From positions 558,001 to 622,000 of the forward strand of contig NZ_JAJPUI010000001.1 in NCBI RefSeq assembly GCF_021390935.1: DNA of 64,000 nt, in the 5' to 3' direction. Below are positions 18,106 through 25,705 of the stretch, one piece after another. The notes under the pieces are model-generated. The model was given only the letters and a program-made list of their open reading frames with translations, had not been told where the DNA came from and searched no databases. This DNA is from Streptomyces sp. CC228A. GTDB taxonomy: Bacteria > Actinomycetota > Actinomycetes > Streptomycetales > Streptomycetaceae. The first letter of the stretch is position 1. Each line of letters begins with the position of its first letter. The position numbers and the translations under genes are program-made.

Positions 18106-18519
18106 ATGAACACCACGGTCAGCTGCGAGCTGCACCTGCGCCTCGTTGTATCGAGCGAGTCGTCCCTGCCTGTCCCGGCGGGCCTGCGGTATGACACGGC
18201 CGACCCGTATGCCGTGCACGCCACCTTCCACACCGGCGCCGAGGAGACCGTCGAGTGGGTCTTCGCCCGCGACCTCCTCGCCGAGGGCCTGCACCGGCCC
18301 ACCGGCACGGGCGACGTCCGCGTGTGGCCTTCCCGCAGCCACGGTCAGGGCGTCGTCTGCATCGCTCTGAGCTCGCCCGAGGGCGAGGCGCTGCTGGAGG
18401 CCCCGGCGCGGGCTCTGGAGTCGTTCCTGAAGCGGACCGACGCAGCGGTGCCGCCCGGCACCGAACACCGCCACTTCGACCTGGACACGGAGCTCTCCCA
18501 CATCCTGGCCGAGAGCTGA
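18106..18519 (+). CDS. ssgB: Sporulation-specific cell division protein SsgB
   Basis: A 137-residue SsgA-like protein that I recognise as SsgB from its start MNTTVSCELHLRLVV, its length and its end HFDLDTELSHILAES. SsgB works with SsgA at future septum sites in aerial hyphae and recruits FtsZ, so it marks where sporulation septa form. This near-invariant protein confirms a sporulating streptomycete. The ATG at 18106 is preferred to one at 18097 because the aaagg Shine-Dalgarno would be only two bases from the latter. It appears to be a single-gene unit, followed by two hairpins. Confidence 0.97.
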   Translation: MNTTVSCELHLRLVVSSESSLPVPAGLRYDTADPYAVHATFHTGAEETVEWVFARDLLAEGLHRPTGTGDVRVWPSRSHGQGVVCIALSSPEGEALLEAPARALESFLKRTDAAVPPGTEHRHFDLDTELSHILAES

Positions 18520-18538
18520 CCGGGTCCTGAAGCGACAC

Positions 18539-18567
18539 GGCGCCGTCCGACTCGGGGCGACGGCGCC
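18539..18567 (+). terminator. Hairpin after ssgB
   Basis: ggcgccgtc (18539-18547) pairs with gacggcgcc (18559-18567) across an 11-base loop, 20 bases after the ssgB stop codon. Confidence 0.65.
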
Positions 18568-18612
18568 GGGGCGCCCTCCCGCGGCCGCGAGGCGGCGGGA
18601 GGGGCCCGACAG

Positions 18613-18662
18613 CGCACGTGGGGCGCCTCCACCGGTTCGCCGGTGGCGGCGCCCCACGTGCG
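18613..18662 (+). terminator. Long hairpin with a TTCG tetraloop
   Basis: A 15 bp outer stem (18613-18627 with 18648-18662), one T/C mismatch, and a 7 bp inner stem ccaccgg/ccggtgg closed by ttcg at 18636-18639. Together with the hairpin at 18539 it makes a double barrier between ssgB and the next gene. Confidence 0.8.
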
Positions 18663-18813
18663 TTCCCGCACGCTTCCGGGCCCCGCCCGGGGCGGACCGC
18701 ACACCGCACGCCCCGACCGCCGCCGCCCGGCTCACCGTCCGCCCCGGAGGGGGAGCCGCTAGAGTCTGCGGGATCGGTGGGCGCCCGCCCATCGGGAGGC
18801 CAGGGAGTGAATC

Positions 18814-19377
18814 GTGCTGATCCCCCACGACACCCGCACCGCCCTCGACACGGTCGTAGACCTGATGAACACCGCGCCGGAGGGCGGGCGCGGCGAGGGA
18901 CTCGACGACGTGACGGCGCTCTACGCGTTCGTGGAAGGCCACCGGATCAGCGACGTCGGCGACCTCGGCGAGCGGGACCTGCAGGCGGTACGGGACGTGC
19001 GGCGCAGGTTCACGGAGGTGTTCGCGGCGCAGGACGCCCGGACGGCCGCCGGACTGATCAACCAGCTGGTGGCCGCCGCCGGGACGACGCCGCAGCTGAC
19101 CGACCACGACGGCTACGACTGGCACGTGCACTACTTCGCGCCGGGCGCCTCGGTGGCCGACCACCTGGCCGCCGACTGCGGGATGGCGCTGGCGTTCATC
19201 CTGGTCGCGGGCGAGCGGGAGCGGCTGCGCCGCTGCGAGGCGCCGGACTGCGGGCGGGCCTTCGTGGACCTGTCCCGCAACCGCTCCCGCCGCTACTGCG
19301 ACAGCCGCACGTGCGGCAACCGGCTGCACGTCGCCGCGTACCGGGCGCGCCGCAAGGAGGCGGCGGGCGGCGGCTGA
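18814..19377 (+). CDS. CGNR zinc-finger regulator (ABATE domain)
   Basis: A 187-residue protein starting at a GTG (gtgctgatcccc). The N-terminal region matches the ABATE domain pattern, and the C-terminal finger reads C-E-A-P-D-C ... Y-C-D-S-R-T-C-G-N-R near residues 145-172, the CGNR zinc finger that probably binds DNA. The family is thought to act as stress-related or antibiotic-related transcription regulators; no target is known. A gggaggccagggag sequence upstream supplies the ribosome binding site. It stands alone between ssgB and a converging small membrane protein gene. Confidence 0.88.
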   Translation: MLIPHDTRTALDTVVDLMNTAPEGGRGEGLDDVTALYAFVEGHRISDVGDLGERDLQAVRDVRRRFTEVFAAQDARTAAGLINQLVAAAGTTPQLTDHDGYDWHVHYFAPGASVADHLAADCGMALAFILVAGERERLRRCEAPDCGRAFVDLSRNRSRRYCDSRTCGNRLHVAAYRARRKEAAGGG

Positions 19378-19434
19378 CCGGCACCGCCGCGCCGGCGGCC
19401 CCGAGACGGGCGGGCGGCCGTGCGGGCGCGGCGG

Positions 19435-19632
19435 TCACAGCAGGAACAGGTCGTGGACCGAGGCCATCAGCAGGAGAAGGCCGATCACCGACAGGAAGAT
19501 CATGAGCGGTGGCTGGGACAGCGCGAACAGGCAGCCGCGCGGTTCTTCGGTGGGGGCGGGGGTCTGCTCCCGCGAGGTATCGAGCATCTCGGGGCCGATG
19601 ATGGCGCAGCGGCCGTCCGCGCACTGCGCCAA
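19435..19632 (-). CDS. Small single-pass membrane protein
   Basis: Up to 65 residues from a TTG at 19632, or 50 from the ATG at 19587 (MLDTSREQTPAPTEEP). The C-terminal half is a clear membrane helix (PPLMIFLSVIGLLLLMASV) ending HDLFLL. An unusually AT-rich stretch, cataaatag at about 19641-19650, lies just upstream on its coding side and could be a promoter -10. Function unknown; coding status rests on the helix and the isolated position. Confidence 0.6.
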   Translation of the reverse strand: MAQCADGRCAIIGPEMLDTSREQTPAPTEEPRGCLFALSQPPLMIFLSVIGLLLLMASVHDLFLL

Positions 19633-19734
19633 CAGCCCCCATAAATAGGGCAGTTCCCGGCATTCTGCTGGCGAGCGCCCTGCCGGCGCCTCCCACCGCC
19701 ACCCTTCGCGCCACCCCTCCCCCGCCCGGCGGGC

Positions 19735-20169
19735 TCAGATGCCGTGCTTCTTCAGGATCTCCTCGATCTCGCTGAAGTCGTCCGCGGGCGCCGCCGGCTT
19801 CCGCGCCCCGCGCCGACCGGGCCCCAGCGCCGGCCCGGCCGCGGGCGGCGCGACGGCGTCCCGCCCGGCCCCGGCGGCACGCCCCTGCTGCTCCCGGCGC
19901 GCGGCGCCCGCGCCCCTGCGCCGCTCGACCGCCCGCGTCGCCGCGAAGAGCAGCCACGCCGTGCCGAGCACACCGAACCCGGCCCACGCCACGGGACTGA
20001 ACGCCGTGCCGGCCAGCCACTCGACGGTGCCGGTCATCACCAGGCCGAGCGGCACCAGCGCGTAGGCCGCGATACGGGCGGCCGCGAGGAAGCGTTTGCG
20101 GTACGCGGTGATCGCGGCGATGCCCAGTCCCGCCGCGGACACCGCCGTGCAGATGGTCTCGGCAAGCAT
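19735..20169 (-). CDS. Conserved membrane protein with acidic KHGI tail
   Basis: A 144-residue protein starting MLAETICTAVSAAGLG with two or three membrane segments in the first 80 residues (about 4-20, 33-50 and 62-78), then an Arg/Ala/Pro-rich cytoplasmic linker and the C-terminal DDFSEIEEILKKHGI. It looks like a streptomycete-specific integral membrane protein; no function is known. The ATG at 20169 is chosen because the open frame upstream is Arg/Gly-rich and contains the divergent promoter region of the DsbA-like gene. Confidence 0.8.
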   Translation of the reverse strand: MLAETICTAVSAAGLGIAAITAYRKRFLAAARIAAYALVPLGLVMTGTVEWLAGTAFSPVAWAGFGVLGTAWLLFAATRAVERRRGAGAARREQQGRAAGAGRDAVAPPAAGPALGPGRRGARKPAAPADDFSEIEEILKKHGI

Positions 20170-20337
20170 CCGGTCCTCCAGCCGTGGGCGTCGCGTCCCC
20201 TCCATCGTGCATCGGCCGACCGTGCGATGGCCATGACGGGCGGCCCGTCCCGCGCCGATCTCCGGGGGATCTCGGGGGCGCCCTCCTCCTGAGGTCCCGG
20301 TTGGGGCGGACGCGGACGGGCTGGAAGACTGAGGCCC

Positions 20338-20895
20338 ATGAGCGACTCCACCCCCGACTCCCCCCACGGCTCCTCCGGCACCACCGGCACCACCGCCCGG
20401 AGCGCCGGCCCCGTCGTCGTCGACGTCTGGTGCGAGCTCCAGTGCCCGGACTGCCGGACGGCGCTGGAGGACCTGCGCGCCCTGCGGGAACACTACGGCG
20501 ACCGGATCGACCTGCGGCTGCGCCACTTCCCCCTGGAGAAGCACCGGTACGCGTACGCGGCGGCGCAGGCCGCCGAGGAGGCCGCGGCGCAGGGCAAGGG
20601 CTGGCCGTACGTGGAGGAGGTCCTCTCGCGGGTGGCGGAGCTCGACGCGGAGGGCGAGCCGTTCCTGATCCGGGTGGCCGAGGAACTCGGCCTGGACGGG
20701 GAGGAGTTCGACACCGCGCTGATCGACGGGCGGCACCTGCTGGCCGTCGACGCCGACCAGGCCGAGGGCAGGGCCCTGGGCGTCACGGGCACGCCGACGT
20801 ACCTGGTCGGCGGGGAGCGGCTGGACGGCGGCCGCAGCCAGGAGGGGCTGCGGGCCCGCGTCGAGGAGATCACCGACCGGCTGCTGGCGGGCTGA
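20338..20895 (+). CDS. DsbA-family thioredoxin-fold protein
   Basis: A 185-residue protein with a thioredoxin-like fold. The redox pair is CPDC near residue 36, inside VVDVWCELQCPDCRTALEDL, and the cis-Pro loop is GVTGTPTYLV near residue 155. Insertion of a helical domain between these fits DsbA-like oxidoreductases. There is no signal peptide, so it should act in the cytoplasm, as disulfide or FrnE-like isomerase type. The first 20 residues are a Ser/Thr/Gly-rich tail. It converges with the acetyltransferase gene. Confidence 0.88.
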   Translation: MSDSTPDSPHGSSGTTGTTARSAGPVVVDVWCELQCPDCRTALEDLRALREHYGDRIDLRLRHFPLEKHRYAYAAAQAAEEAAAQGKGWPYVEEVLSRVAELDAEGEPFLIRVAEELGLDGEEFDTALIDGRHLLAVDADQAEGRALGVTGTPTYLVGGERLDGGRSQEGLRARVEEITDRLLAG

Positions 20896-20978
20896 CCCCG
20901 CACTCCGGCCGCTGCCCCGCGCTCACCGCCTGCTGCCTGTCGCCTGCCGCCTGCCCCGCGCGCGTCTGCCGCGCCGCG

Positions 20979-21824
20979 TCAGAGGAGGCGCTTGTCGAGG
21001 TGGAACTCGGCGGGGCGGTAGCCGAGCGACTCGTACAGGTGCAGCGCCGGCGTGTTGTCGGTGAAGACGTGCAGACCGAGCCGGTCTGCGCCGTGCTCCT
21101 CCCGGGCGATCCACTCGGCGTGGCTCATCAGGGCGCGGCCGTAGCCCCGCCCGCGGGCCTCCTCCGCGACGCGGACGTCCCAGACGTACGTGAGGCGCCC
21201 GGCGGGATCGCCGGCGTCGCGCAGTCCGGCCCACAGCCATCCGGCGGTCCTGCCGTCCGGGTCCTCGGCCACGCGGAACGCGGTGCCCGCGGTCCCGAGG
21301 CCGTGCGGCAGCAGGGCCTCGTGGTCGGCCCGGGACTTGGCCCTGGCGGCCTCCTCGGGGAAGCCGCGCTCGCTCCACGTCCGCGCGTAGGCGTCCTCCG
21401 CGGCCGCCCGCCACCCCCGGTACTCCTCCTCTGTCATGGGCCGCATCGCAGACCCATAGGCCGGTGCCGGTCCCGGTGGCAGGTCCTTGACCAGGGAGCG
21501 GCTGCGCTCCGTGTACCCGAGGGTCCGCGCCAGGTGCAGGGCGACGGCGGCGCCGGCCGGTACGGCCACGCGCACGAGTTCGCAGCGCCAGCCGCGCAGC
21601 ACCTCCTCGGCGGCGAGGGCGGCGACCGTGGCGCGGCCGCGCCGGCGGTCGGCGTCGTCGATGCGCAGACCGCTGAGGGTGCCGACGCGGCGCCCGAAGC
21701 CGGGGTCGGTCCCGATGCCGACGGCCCCCACGGGGCGGCTGTTGACGCACACCTCGTACGCGCGGAAGCGGGTGCCGTCGGCGGACTCCTGAAGCGGCCC
21801 GGTCGGCCGCAGGGTGGTGGTCAT
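20979..21824 (-). CDS. GNAT acetyltransferase with two GNAT-like halves
   Basis: A 281-residue protein with two tandem GNAT-like halves. The N-terminal half has LSGLRIDDADRRRGRATVAAL and the C-terminal half has the acetyl-CoA loop VAEEARGRGYGRALM followed by HVFTDNTPALHLYESLGY, the last two motifs being typical. Only the second half has a complete (Q/R)-x-x-G-x-G/A loop, so it is probably the active one. Substrate is unknown. A GTG at 21827 directly before the ATG is an alternative start. It is downstream of pabC in the same direction with 81 bases between. Confidence 0.88.
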   Translation of the reverse strand: MTTTLRPTGPLQESADGTRFRAYEVCVNSRPVGAVGIGTDPGFGRRVGTLSGLRIDDADRRRGRATVAALAAEEVLRGWRCELVRVAVPAGAAVALHLARTLGYTERSRSLVKDLPPGPAPAYGSAMRPMTEEEYRGWRAAAEDAYARTWSERGFPEEAARAKSRADHEALLPHGLGTAGTAFRVAEDPDGRTAGWLWAGLRDAGDPAGRLTYVWDVRVAEEARGRGYGRALMSHAEWIAREEHGADRLGLHVFTDNTPALHLYESLGYRPAEFHLDKRLL

Positions 21825-21905
21825 CACCGGAGTTCTACCCGCCTGGTGCCGGGGCGGGAACCGGATTTCCGCCGCCGTGCGCCGGTGTCGCGCACGGCGC
21901 CCGGG

Positions 21906-22718
21906 TCAGAGGGCTGCCGCGCGCTCGGCGAAGATCCGCATGGCCTTCGCGGTCACCGGCCCGGGGGCGCCCGGCAGCTCCCGGTCGTCGACGCGGTGCA
22001 CGCCCTGGACGTCGCGGAGCGTGGAGGTCAGGAAGATCTCGTCGGCGTCGCGCAGGACGTCCATCGGCAGGTCGGTCTCCTGGGCGCCGGTCCACTCGAC
22101 GGCCAGGTGGCGGGTGATGCCGGCGAGGCAGCCGGAGGCGAGCGGCGGGGTGTGGATGCGGCCGTCGAGCACCACGAAGACGTTGGAGCCGGTGCCCTCG
22201 CACAGCCGGCCCGCGGTGTTGGCGAAGAGCGCTTCGGAGGCGCCCTGCTCGTGCGCCCGGGCGAGGGCGACGACGTTCTCCGCGTACGAGGTGGTCTTCA
22301 GGCCCGCCAGCGCACCGCGCTCGTTGCGGGTCCAGGGGACGGTGACGACGGCGGTGCTGTCCGGGCGGGGGGCGGTCTCCCCGAGGGCGACCACGAGGGT
22401 CGGCCCGGCGTCGCCGCGGTCGGAGCCGAGCGGGGAGAGCCCGCCGGTGTAGGTGACGCGCAGCCGGCCGAGCGGCATCGGGTTGGCCGCCAGGACGGCG
22501 GCGCAGGCCCGGCGCACCTCGTCCAGGTCGGGGTCGGGCAGGCCGAGGCCGCGGGCGGAGCGGACCAGGCGGTCGAGGTGGAGGTCGAGGGCGAAGGGCC
22601 GGCCGTCGACCGCCTTCATCGTCTCGAAGACGCCGTCGCCCACGGTCAGCCCGTGGTCGAGGACGGAGACCCTCGCGGCGTCCGCGTCGCGCAGCTCGCC
22701 GTTCACCCACAGCTTCAT
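21906..22718 (-). CDS. pabC: Aminodeoxychorismate lyase (class IV aminotransferase fold)
   Basis: A 270-residue fold-type IV PLP enzyme. The PLP lysine is in AGLKTTSYAENV near residue 140, and the N-terminal stretch VLDHGLTVGDGVFETMKAVDG is typical. It lies one base after the stop codon of pabB (TGA-G-ATG), so 4-amino-4-deoxychorismate from PabB should be cleaved here to p-aminobenzoate and pyruvate for folate. A branched-chain or D-amino acid aminotransferase is the alternative for this fold, but the pabB coupling makes the lyase assignment better. Confidence 0.88.
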   Translation of the reverse strand: MKLWVNGELRDADAARVSVLDHGLTVGDGVFETMKAVDGRPFALDLHLDRLVRSARGLGLPDPDLDEVRRACAAVLAANPMPLGRLRVTYTGGLSPLGSDRGDAGPTLVVALGETAPRPDSTAVVTVPWTRNERGALAGLKTTSYAENVVALARAHEQGASEALFANTAGRLCEGTGSNVFVVLDGRIHTPPLASGCLAGITRHLAVEWTGAQETDLPMDVLRDADEIFLTSTLRDVQGVHRVDDRELPGAPGPVTAKAMRIFAERAAAL

Positions 22719-22719
22719 C

Positions 22720-23772
22720 TCAGTTGGCCCTTCCGCTCGGCTCGTACACGCCCGACGCTACCGCGAGGAGGCGGCTCGCCTTCAGTTCGGTCTCCTCCCA
22801 CTCCCGCTCGGGATCGGAGCCCCAGGTGATGCCGGCGCCGGTGCCGAAGCGGAGGAGGCCGGCGGGGCGGTCGAGCCAGAAGGTGCGTATGCCGACGGCC
22901 AGCTCACCGGTGCGCCGGTCGGCGTCCACCCAGCCGACGCCTCCGCAGTACGGCCCGCGGGGGGCGGTCTCCAGTGCCTCGATGATCCGCAGGGCGCTGG
23001 ACTTGGGGGCGCCGGTGACGGAGCCGGGCGGGAACGTGGCGCGCAGCAGCCCGGCCCAGCCCTCCCCCGGCGCGAGCCGGCCGCGCACGGTGGAGACGAG
23101 GTGCACGAGCCCGGGGTGGGGTTCGACGGCGCAGAGCTCGGGGACGGTGACGGAGCCGGTGGCGCAGACGCGGCCCAGGTCGTTGCGGACCAGGTCGACG
23201 ATCATCACGTTCTCGGCGTGGTCCTTGGGCAGCAGGTCCTCGGCGGTCCTGCCGGTGCCCTTGATCGGGCCTGACTCGACCGTCCGGTCCTCGCGGCGCA
23301 GGTACAGCTCGGGGGAGGCGGTCGCGATCTCCACGCCGTGCGCCGGCAGCCGAATCGTTCCTGCGTACGGGGCCGGGTTGCCCCGCGCGAGGAGGGCCGT
23401 CAGGGCGTCCACGTCGGCCGTGGCGAGCGCGCCGGGCGGCAGGGGCGCGGACAGGACGCGGCACAGGTTGGCCTGGTAGACCTCCCCGGCAGCGATGTGC
23501 TCGCGGATGCGGCGGACCCCGCGGGTGTACGCCTCGCGGTCGAGGGAGGTCGTCCAGTCGCCGGCGGCGGGGCCGCGCCACCGGCCGGGGACGGGGGCGG
23601 GCACCGGGTCGGGCCGCACGTCGCCGAAGCGGGCGCAGGTCAGGCGGCCTTCGAAGTCGGCGGCGACGGCCCAGAAGCCGGAGGACTCCAGGGCCTCCGG
23701 GTCGCTGGTGACGTCCCGCAGGTCGGTTGCGACGAGGCCGCCGAAGCGCGCCAGGGGAGCGAGGTCGTGCAC
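22720..23772 (-). CDS. pabB: Aminodeoxychorismate synthase component I
   Basis: A 350-residue chorismate-binding enzyme, shorter than the usual 450 because the N-terminal domain is reduced. The conserved C-terminal half is complete: PIKGTGRT, ENVMIVDLVRNDLGRV, TFPPGSVTGAPK and GAGITWGSDPEREWEET. It amidates chorismate to aminodeoxychorismate, with ammonia from a glutamine amidotransferase encoded elsewhere. The GTG at 23772 (VHDLAPLARFGG) is preferred to more distal in-frame starts because homology begins there. It is the promoter-proximal gene of pabB-pabC. Confidence 0.92.
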   Translation of the reverse strand: MHDLAPLARFGGLVATDLRDVTSDPEALESSGFWAVAADFEGRLTCARFGDVRPDPVPAPVPGRWRGPAAGDWTTSLDREAYTRGVRRIREHIAAGEVYQANLCRVLSAPLPPGALATADVDALTALLARGNPAPYAGTIRLPAHGVEIATASPELYLRREDRTVESGPIKGTGRTAEDLLPKDHAENVMIVDLVRNDLGRVCATGSVTVPELCAVEPHPGLVHLVSTVRGRLAPGEGWAGLLRATFPPGSVTGAPKSSALRIIEALETAPRGPYCGGVGWVDADRRTGELAVGIRTFWLDRPAGLLRFGTGAGITWGSDPEREWEETELKASRLLAVASGVYEPSGRAN

Positions 23773-24123
23773 GGATGCGAGTGTAGGCCCGTGCGGGGGC
23801 GCCGGCCCCGTGCAGGGCTGCCGCCCGGGCGCGCGAGCACCGGGCGGCGGAGGCGGCGCCGTGCTCCTCGGCAAGGCCGTCGGGCCGCGACCGCGGGGAA
23901 GCGGCGCGGCGCGCGGGCCGGCCTCCCCATGGTCCCGCAGGACTTCCCCTTCGCGGCGGCGCTCCCCGCCCCACCCCGCCGTCCGCGGGCCGCGGACCAG
24001 GGCCGACGGGTGCGCCGGCTCACCGCCGGCACCGCGCCGGGGCGTCGCCGCCCACGGGTCCGGCCGGGCGGGCCGCGGAGGGGCGCGGCGGCCCGGAGCG
24101 CAGCACGCTGCGGAAACGCGTTT
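23773..24123. other. Gene-free region upstream of pabB and the tRNA cluster
   Basis: About 350 bases with very high GC and no supportable frame. It should contain the pabB promoter on - and leads to the tRNA promoter on +. Confidence 0.4.
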
Positions 24124-24151
24124 TTGTACTGGCCCCGGAATCCGCTAGAGT
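24124..24151 (+). promoter_or_regulatory. Housekeeping-type promoter of the tRNA cluster
   Basis: ttgtac (24124-24129) and tagagt (24146-24151) with a 16-base spacer match the -35/-10 pattern of the principal sigma factor (HrdB). The first tRNA starts 44 bases downstream, which is normal for a stable RNA leader. Confidence 0.75.
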
Positions 24152-24194
24152 TCAACACGTCGCCGGGACGCGGAAGCGGACCGGAAAGCGACAG

Positions 24195-24267
24195 GCGGAC
24201 GTGGCTCAGTTGGTAGAGCATCACCTTGCCAAGGTGAGGGTCGCGAGTTCGAATCTCGTCGTCCGCT
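24195..24267 (+). tRNA. tRNA-Gly (GCC)
   Basis: 73 bases; acceptor GCGGACG/CGTCCGC, anticodon stem TCACC/GGTGA with loop TTGCCAA giving anticodon GCC, T-loop TTCGAAT. First gene of a five-tRNA cluster. Confidence 0.96.
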
Positions 24268-24304
24268 CGAAGTGGGGGATCTTCCCGAGACCCCCTGCGC
24301 TCCT

Positions 24305-24375
24305 GGTGGAGTGGCCGAGAGGCGAGGCAACGGCCTGCAAAGCCGTCTACACGGGTTCAAATCCCGTCTCCACCT
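24305..24375 (+). tRNA. tRNA-Cys (GCA)
   Basis: 71 bases; acceptor GGTGGAG/CTCCACC, anticodon stem ACGGC/GCCGT with loop CTGCAAA giving anticodon GCA. The T-arm is ACGGG/CCCGT. 37 bases downstream of tRNA-Gly. Confidence 0.96.
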
Positions 24376-24379
24376 CCAA

Positions 24380-24451
24380 GGACGATTAGCTCAGCGGGAG
24401 AGCGCTTCCCTGACACGGAAGAGGTCACTGGTTCAATCCCAGTATCGTCCA
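24380..24451 (+). tRNA. tRNA-Val (GAC), copy 1
   Basis: 72 bases; acceptor GGACGAT/ATCGTCC, anticodon stem CTTCC/GGAAG with loop CTGACAC, anticodon GAC. Only four bases separate it from tRNA-Cys. Confidence 0.96.
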
Positions 24452-24479
24452 CTGAAACCGCTGGTAGCAGCGGCTTCCC

Positions 24480-24551
24480 GCGCGATTAGCTCAGCGGGAG
24501 AGCGCTTCCCTGACACGGAAGAGGTCACTGGTTCAATCCCAGTATCGCGCA
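24480..24551 (+). tRNA. tRNA-Val (GAC), copy 2, altered acceptor stem
   Basis: Same body as copies 1 and 3, but the acceptor stem is GCGCGAT/ATCGCGC. Positions 2-3 and their partners 70-71 are both changed, so pairing is kept at each changed position. Confidence 0.96.
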
Positions 24552-24599
24552 CGCAGTGCCCATGTCGGCGTACGGTACGTGACGCCGGATGGCCCGTGA

Positions 24600-24671
24600 G
24601 GACGATTAGCTCAGCGGGAGAGCGCTTCCCTGACACGGAAGAGGTCACTGGTTCAATCCCAGTATCGTCCA
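24600..24671 (+). tRNA. tRNA-Val (GAC), copy 3
   Basis: Identical to copy 1, with acceptor GGACGAT/ATCGTCC. Last tRNA in the cluster, followed by a strong hairpin eight bases on. Confidence 0.96.
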
Positions 24672-24679
24672 CCGCACAG

Positions 24680-24712
24680 GAACCCCCGGTCGCCGTCTGC
24701 GACCGGGGGTTC
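24680..24712 (+). terminator. Terminator of the tRNA cluster
   Basis: A perfect 14 bp stem, gaacccccggtcgc (24680-24693) with its complement at 24699-24712, around a 5-base loop. Confidence 0.9.
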
Positions 24713-24827
24713 TGTCGTGTACGCGCCGGGGTGTGCGGTCCGCCTGGCCGCGTGGAACGCGGGATGCGGGCAGTCCGCCGGAGCCGCCCGGGTGCGGCGC
24801 GCGGTGCGCGCGGAACGGGAAGTAGGA

Positions 24828-24857
24828 CGGCCGGTCAGCTCCCCAGCTGACCGGCCG
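24828..24857. terminator. Bidirectional 13 bp hairpin with cccc loop
   Basis: cggccggtcagct (24828-24840), cccc, agctgaccggccg (24845-24857). It follows the end of the small membrane protein gene on the - strand and can back up the tRNA terminator on +. Confidence 0.75.
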
Positions 24858-24942
24858 CCACTGCCGTCCGCCGCACCCCCGTCCCCACGGGGTTGGCCGG
24901 ATGTCCCCGACCCGGGCCGCTCTCCCGGGCCCGGGGCGCCGC

Positions 24943-25152
24943 TCAGCGCCCCAGCATCACGCCCACGGACGACGCATGTGCCAGCACCGCGTCCCAGCCG
25001 CCGAAGACGACGACCAGGAGCGTGGCTGCGGGAAGGACCATGGCCGTGGCCACCAGGGGGTGCCGCCGGCCCGTCGGGCCGACGCCGAGCGTCGCGAGCG
25101 ACGCCCACCGCCCCTCTGCGCGGACCATCGTCCGCGGTGCCGTGTCCGCCAT
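24943..25152 (-). CDS. Small membrane protein of unknown function
   Basis: 69 residues from the ATG at 25152 (MADTAPRTMVRAEGRW). After a short cytoplasmic lead it has one long hydrophobic stretch, VATAMVLPAATLLVVVFGGW, then AVLAHASSVGVMLGR. The frame stays open 26 codons upstream with no added evidence. No family recognised. It is isolated between the tRNA cluster and the kinase gene, with a strong hairpin at its 3' end. Confidence 0.6.
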   Translation of the reverse strand: MADTAPRTMVRAEGRWASLATLGVGPTGRRHPLVATAMVLPAATLLVVVFGGWDAVLAHASSVGVMLGR

Positions 25153-25705
25153 GGCCCCTCCCGTCGTGTGTCGGGCGGTGGGTGCGTGACCTCGGGGGAC
25201 GAGTGCCGCACCCACCGCTTGCCTCAACACTAGGCAGGCGGGGGGCGCCGGGCGTCATGCCCGCGTACCGATTGCCTGGCCTCCTCCAGGAGGACGCCAC
25301 CGGGCGCCGCGTACTCCCCTGGTTGGACACCCGCGACCGGTCACTGGGGGTCTTCCCCGAGGGGTCGACCCCGGGGCCCGGGGCGACCGGCCGCGTGGTG
25401 ATCTCCCTCACGTGCCGCATCCCCGGCTCCCCCGCGGGCCGGTCGGGACGGCCGCCCGGCCGCGGCCTCCCCGGAGGGCACGCCAAGATCCCTTAGCGGC
25501 AAGGGCTTTGGGGTTCCGGCGGTAACAGGGGCCGCTGGTGCGGCCGTTGCTGAGTGCGCCTCAGGAGGGGGAGCCAGCACTGACAATCGACCGGCGAGAG
25601 GGCGCGGCCTATGAGCGCGGCGGGGCCCGGATACGTAAGCTGGGCGGCATCAGGTGGACCGCGGCAGCGGGGTGGGGACTCCCCCACGGCAGGTAGGGGA
25701 CGGAC
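25153..25705. other. 553-base gene-free region upstream of the Ser/Thr kinase
   Basis: No frame here has credible coding character. It contains a G/C palindromic cluster near 25345-25385 (gtcttccccgaggggtcgac). The kinase gene has a weak gcaggtagggg Shine-Dalgarno just before its ATG. The promoter was not identified. Confidence 0.35.

Noticed and set aside
24195-24671. tRNA cluster as an integration site of a mobile element
   Set aside because: No integrase, no partial tRNA copy and no change in gene type near the cluster.
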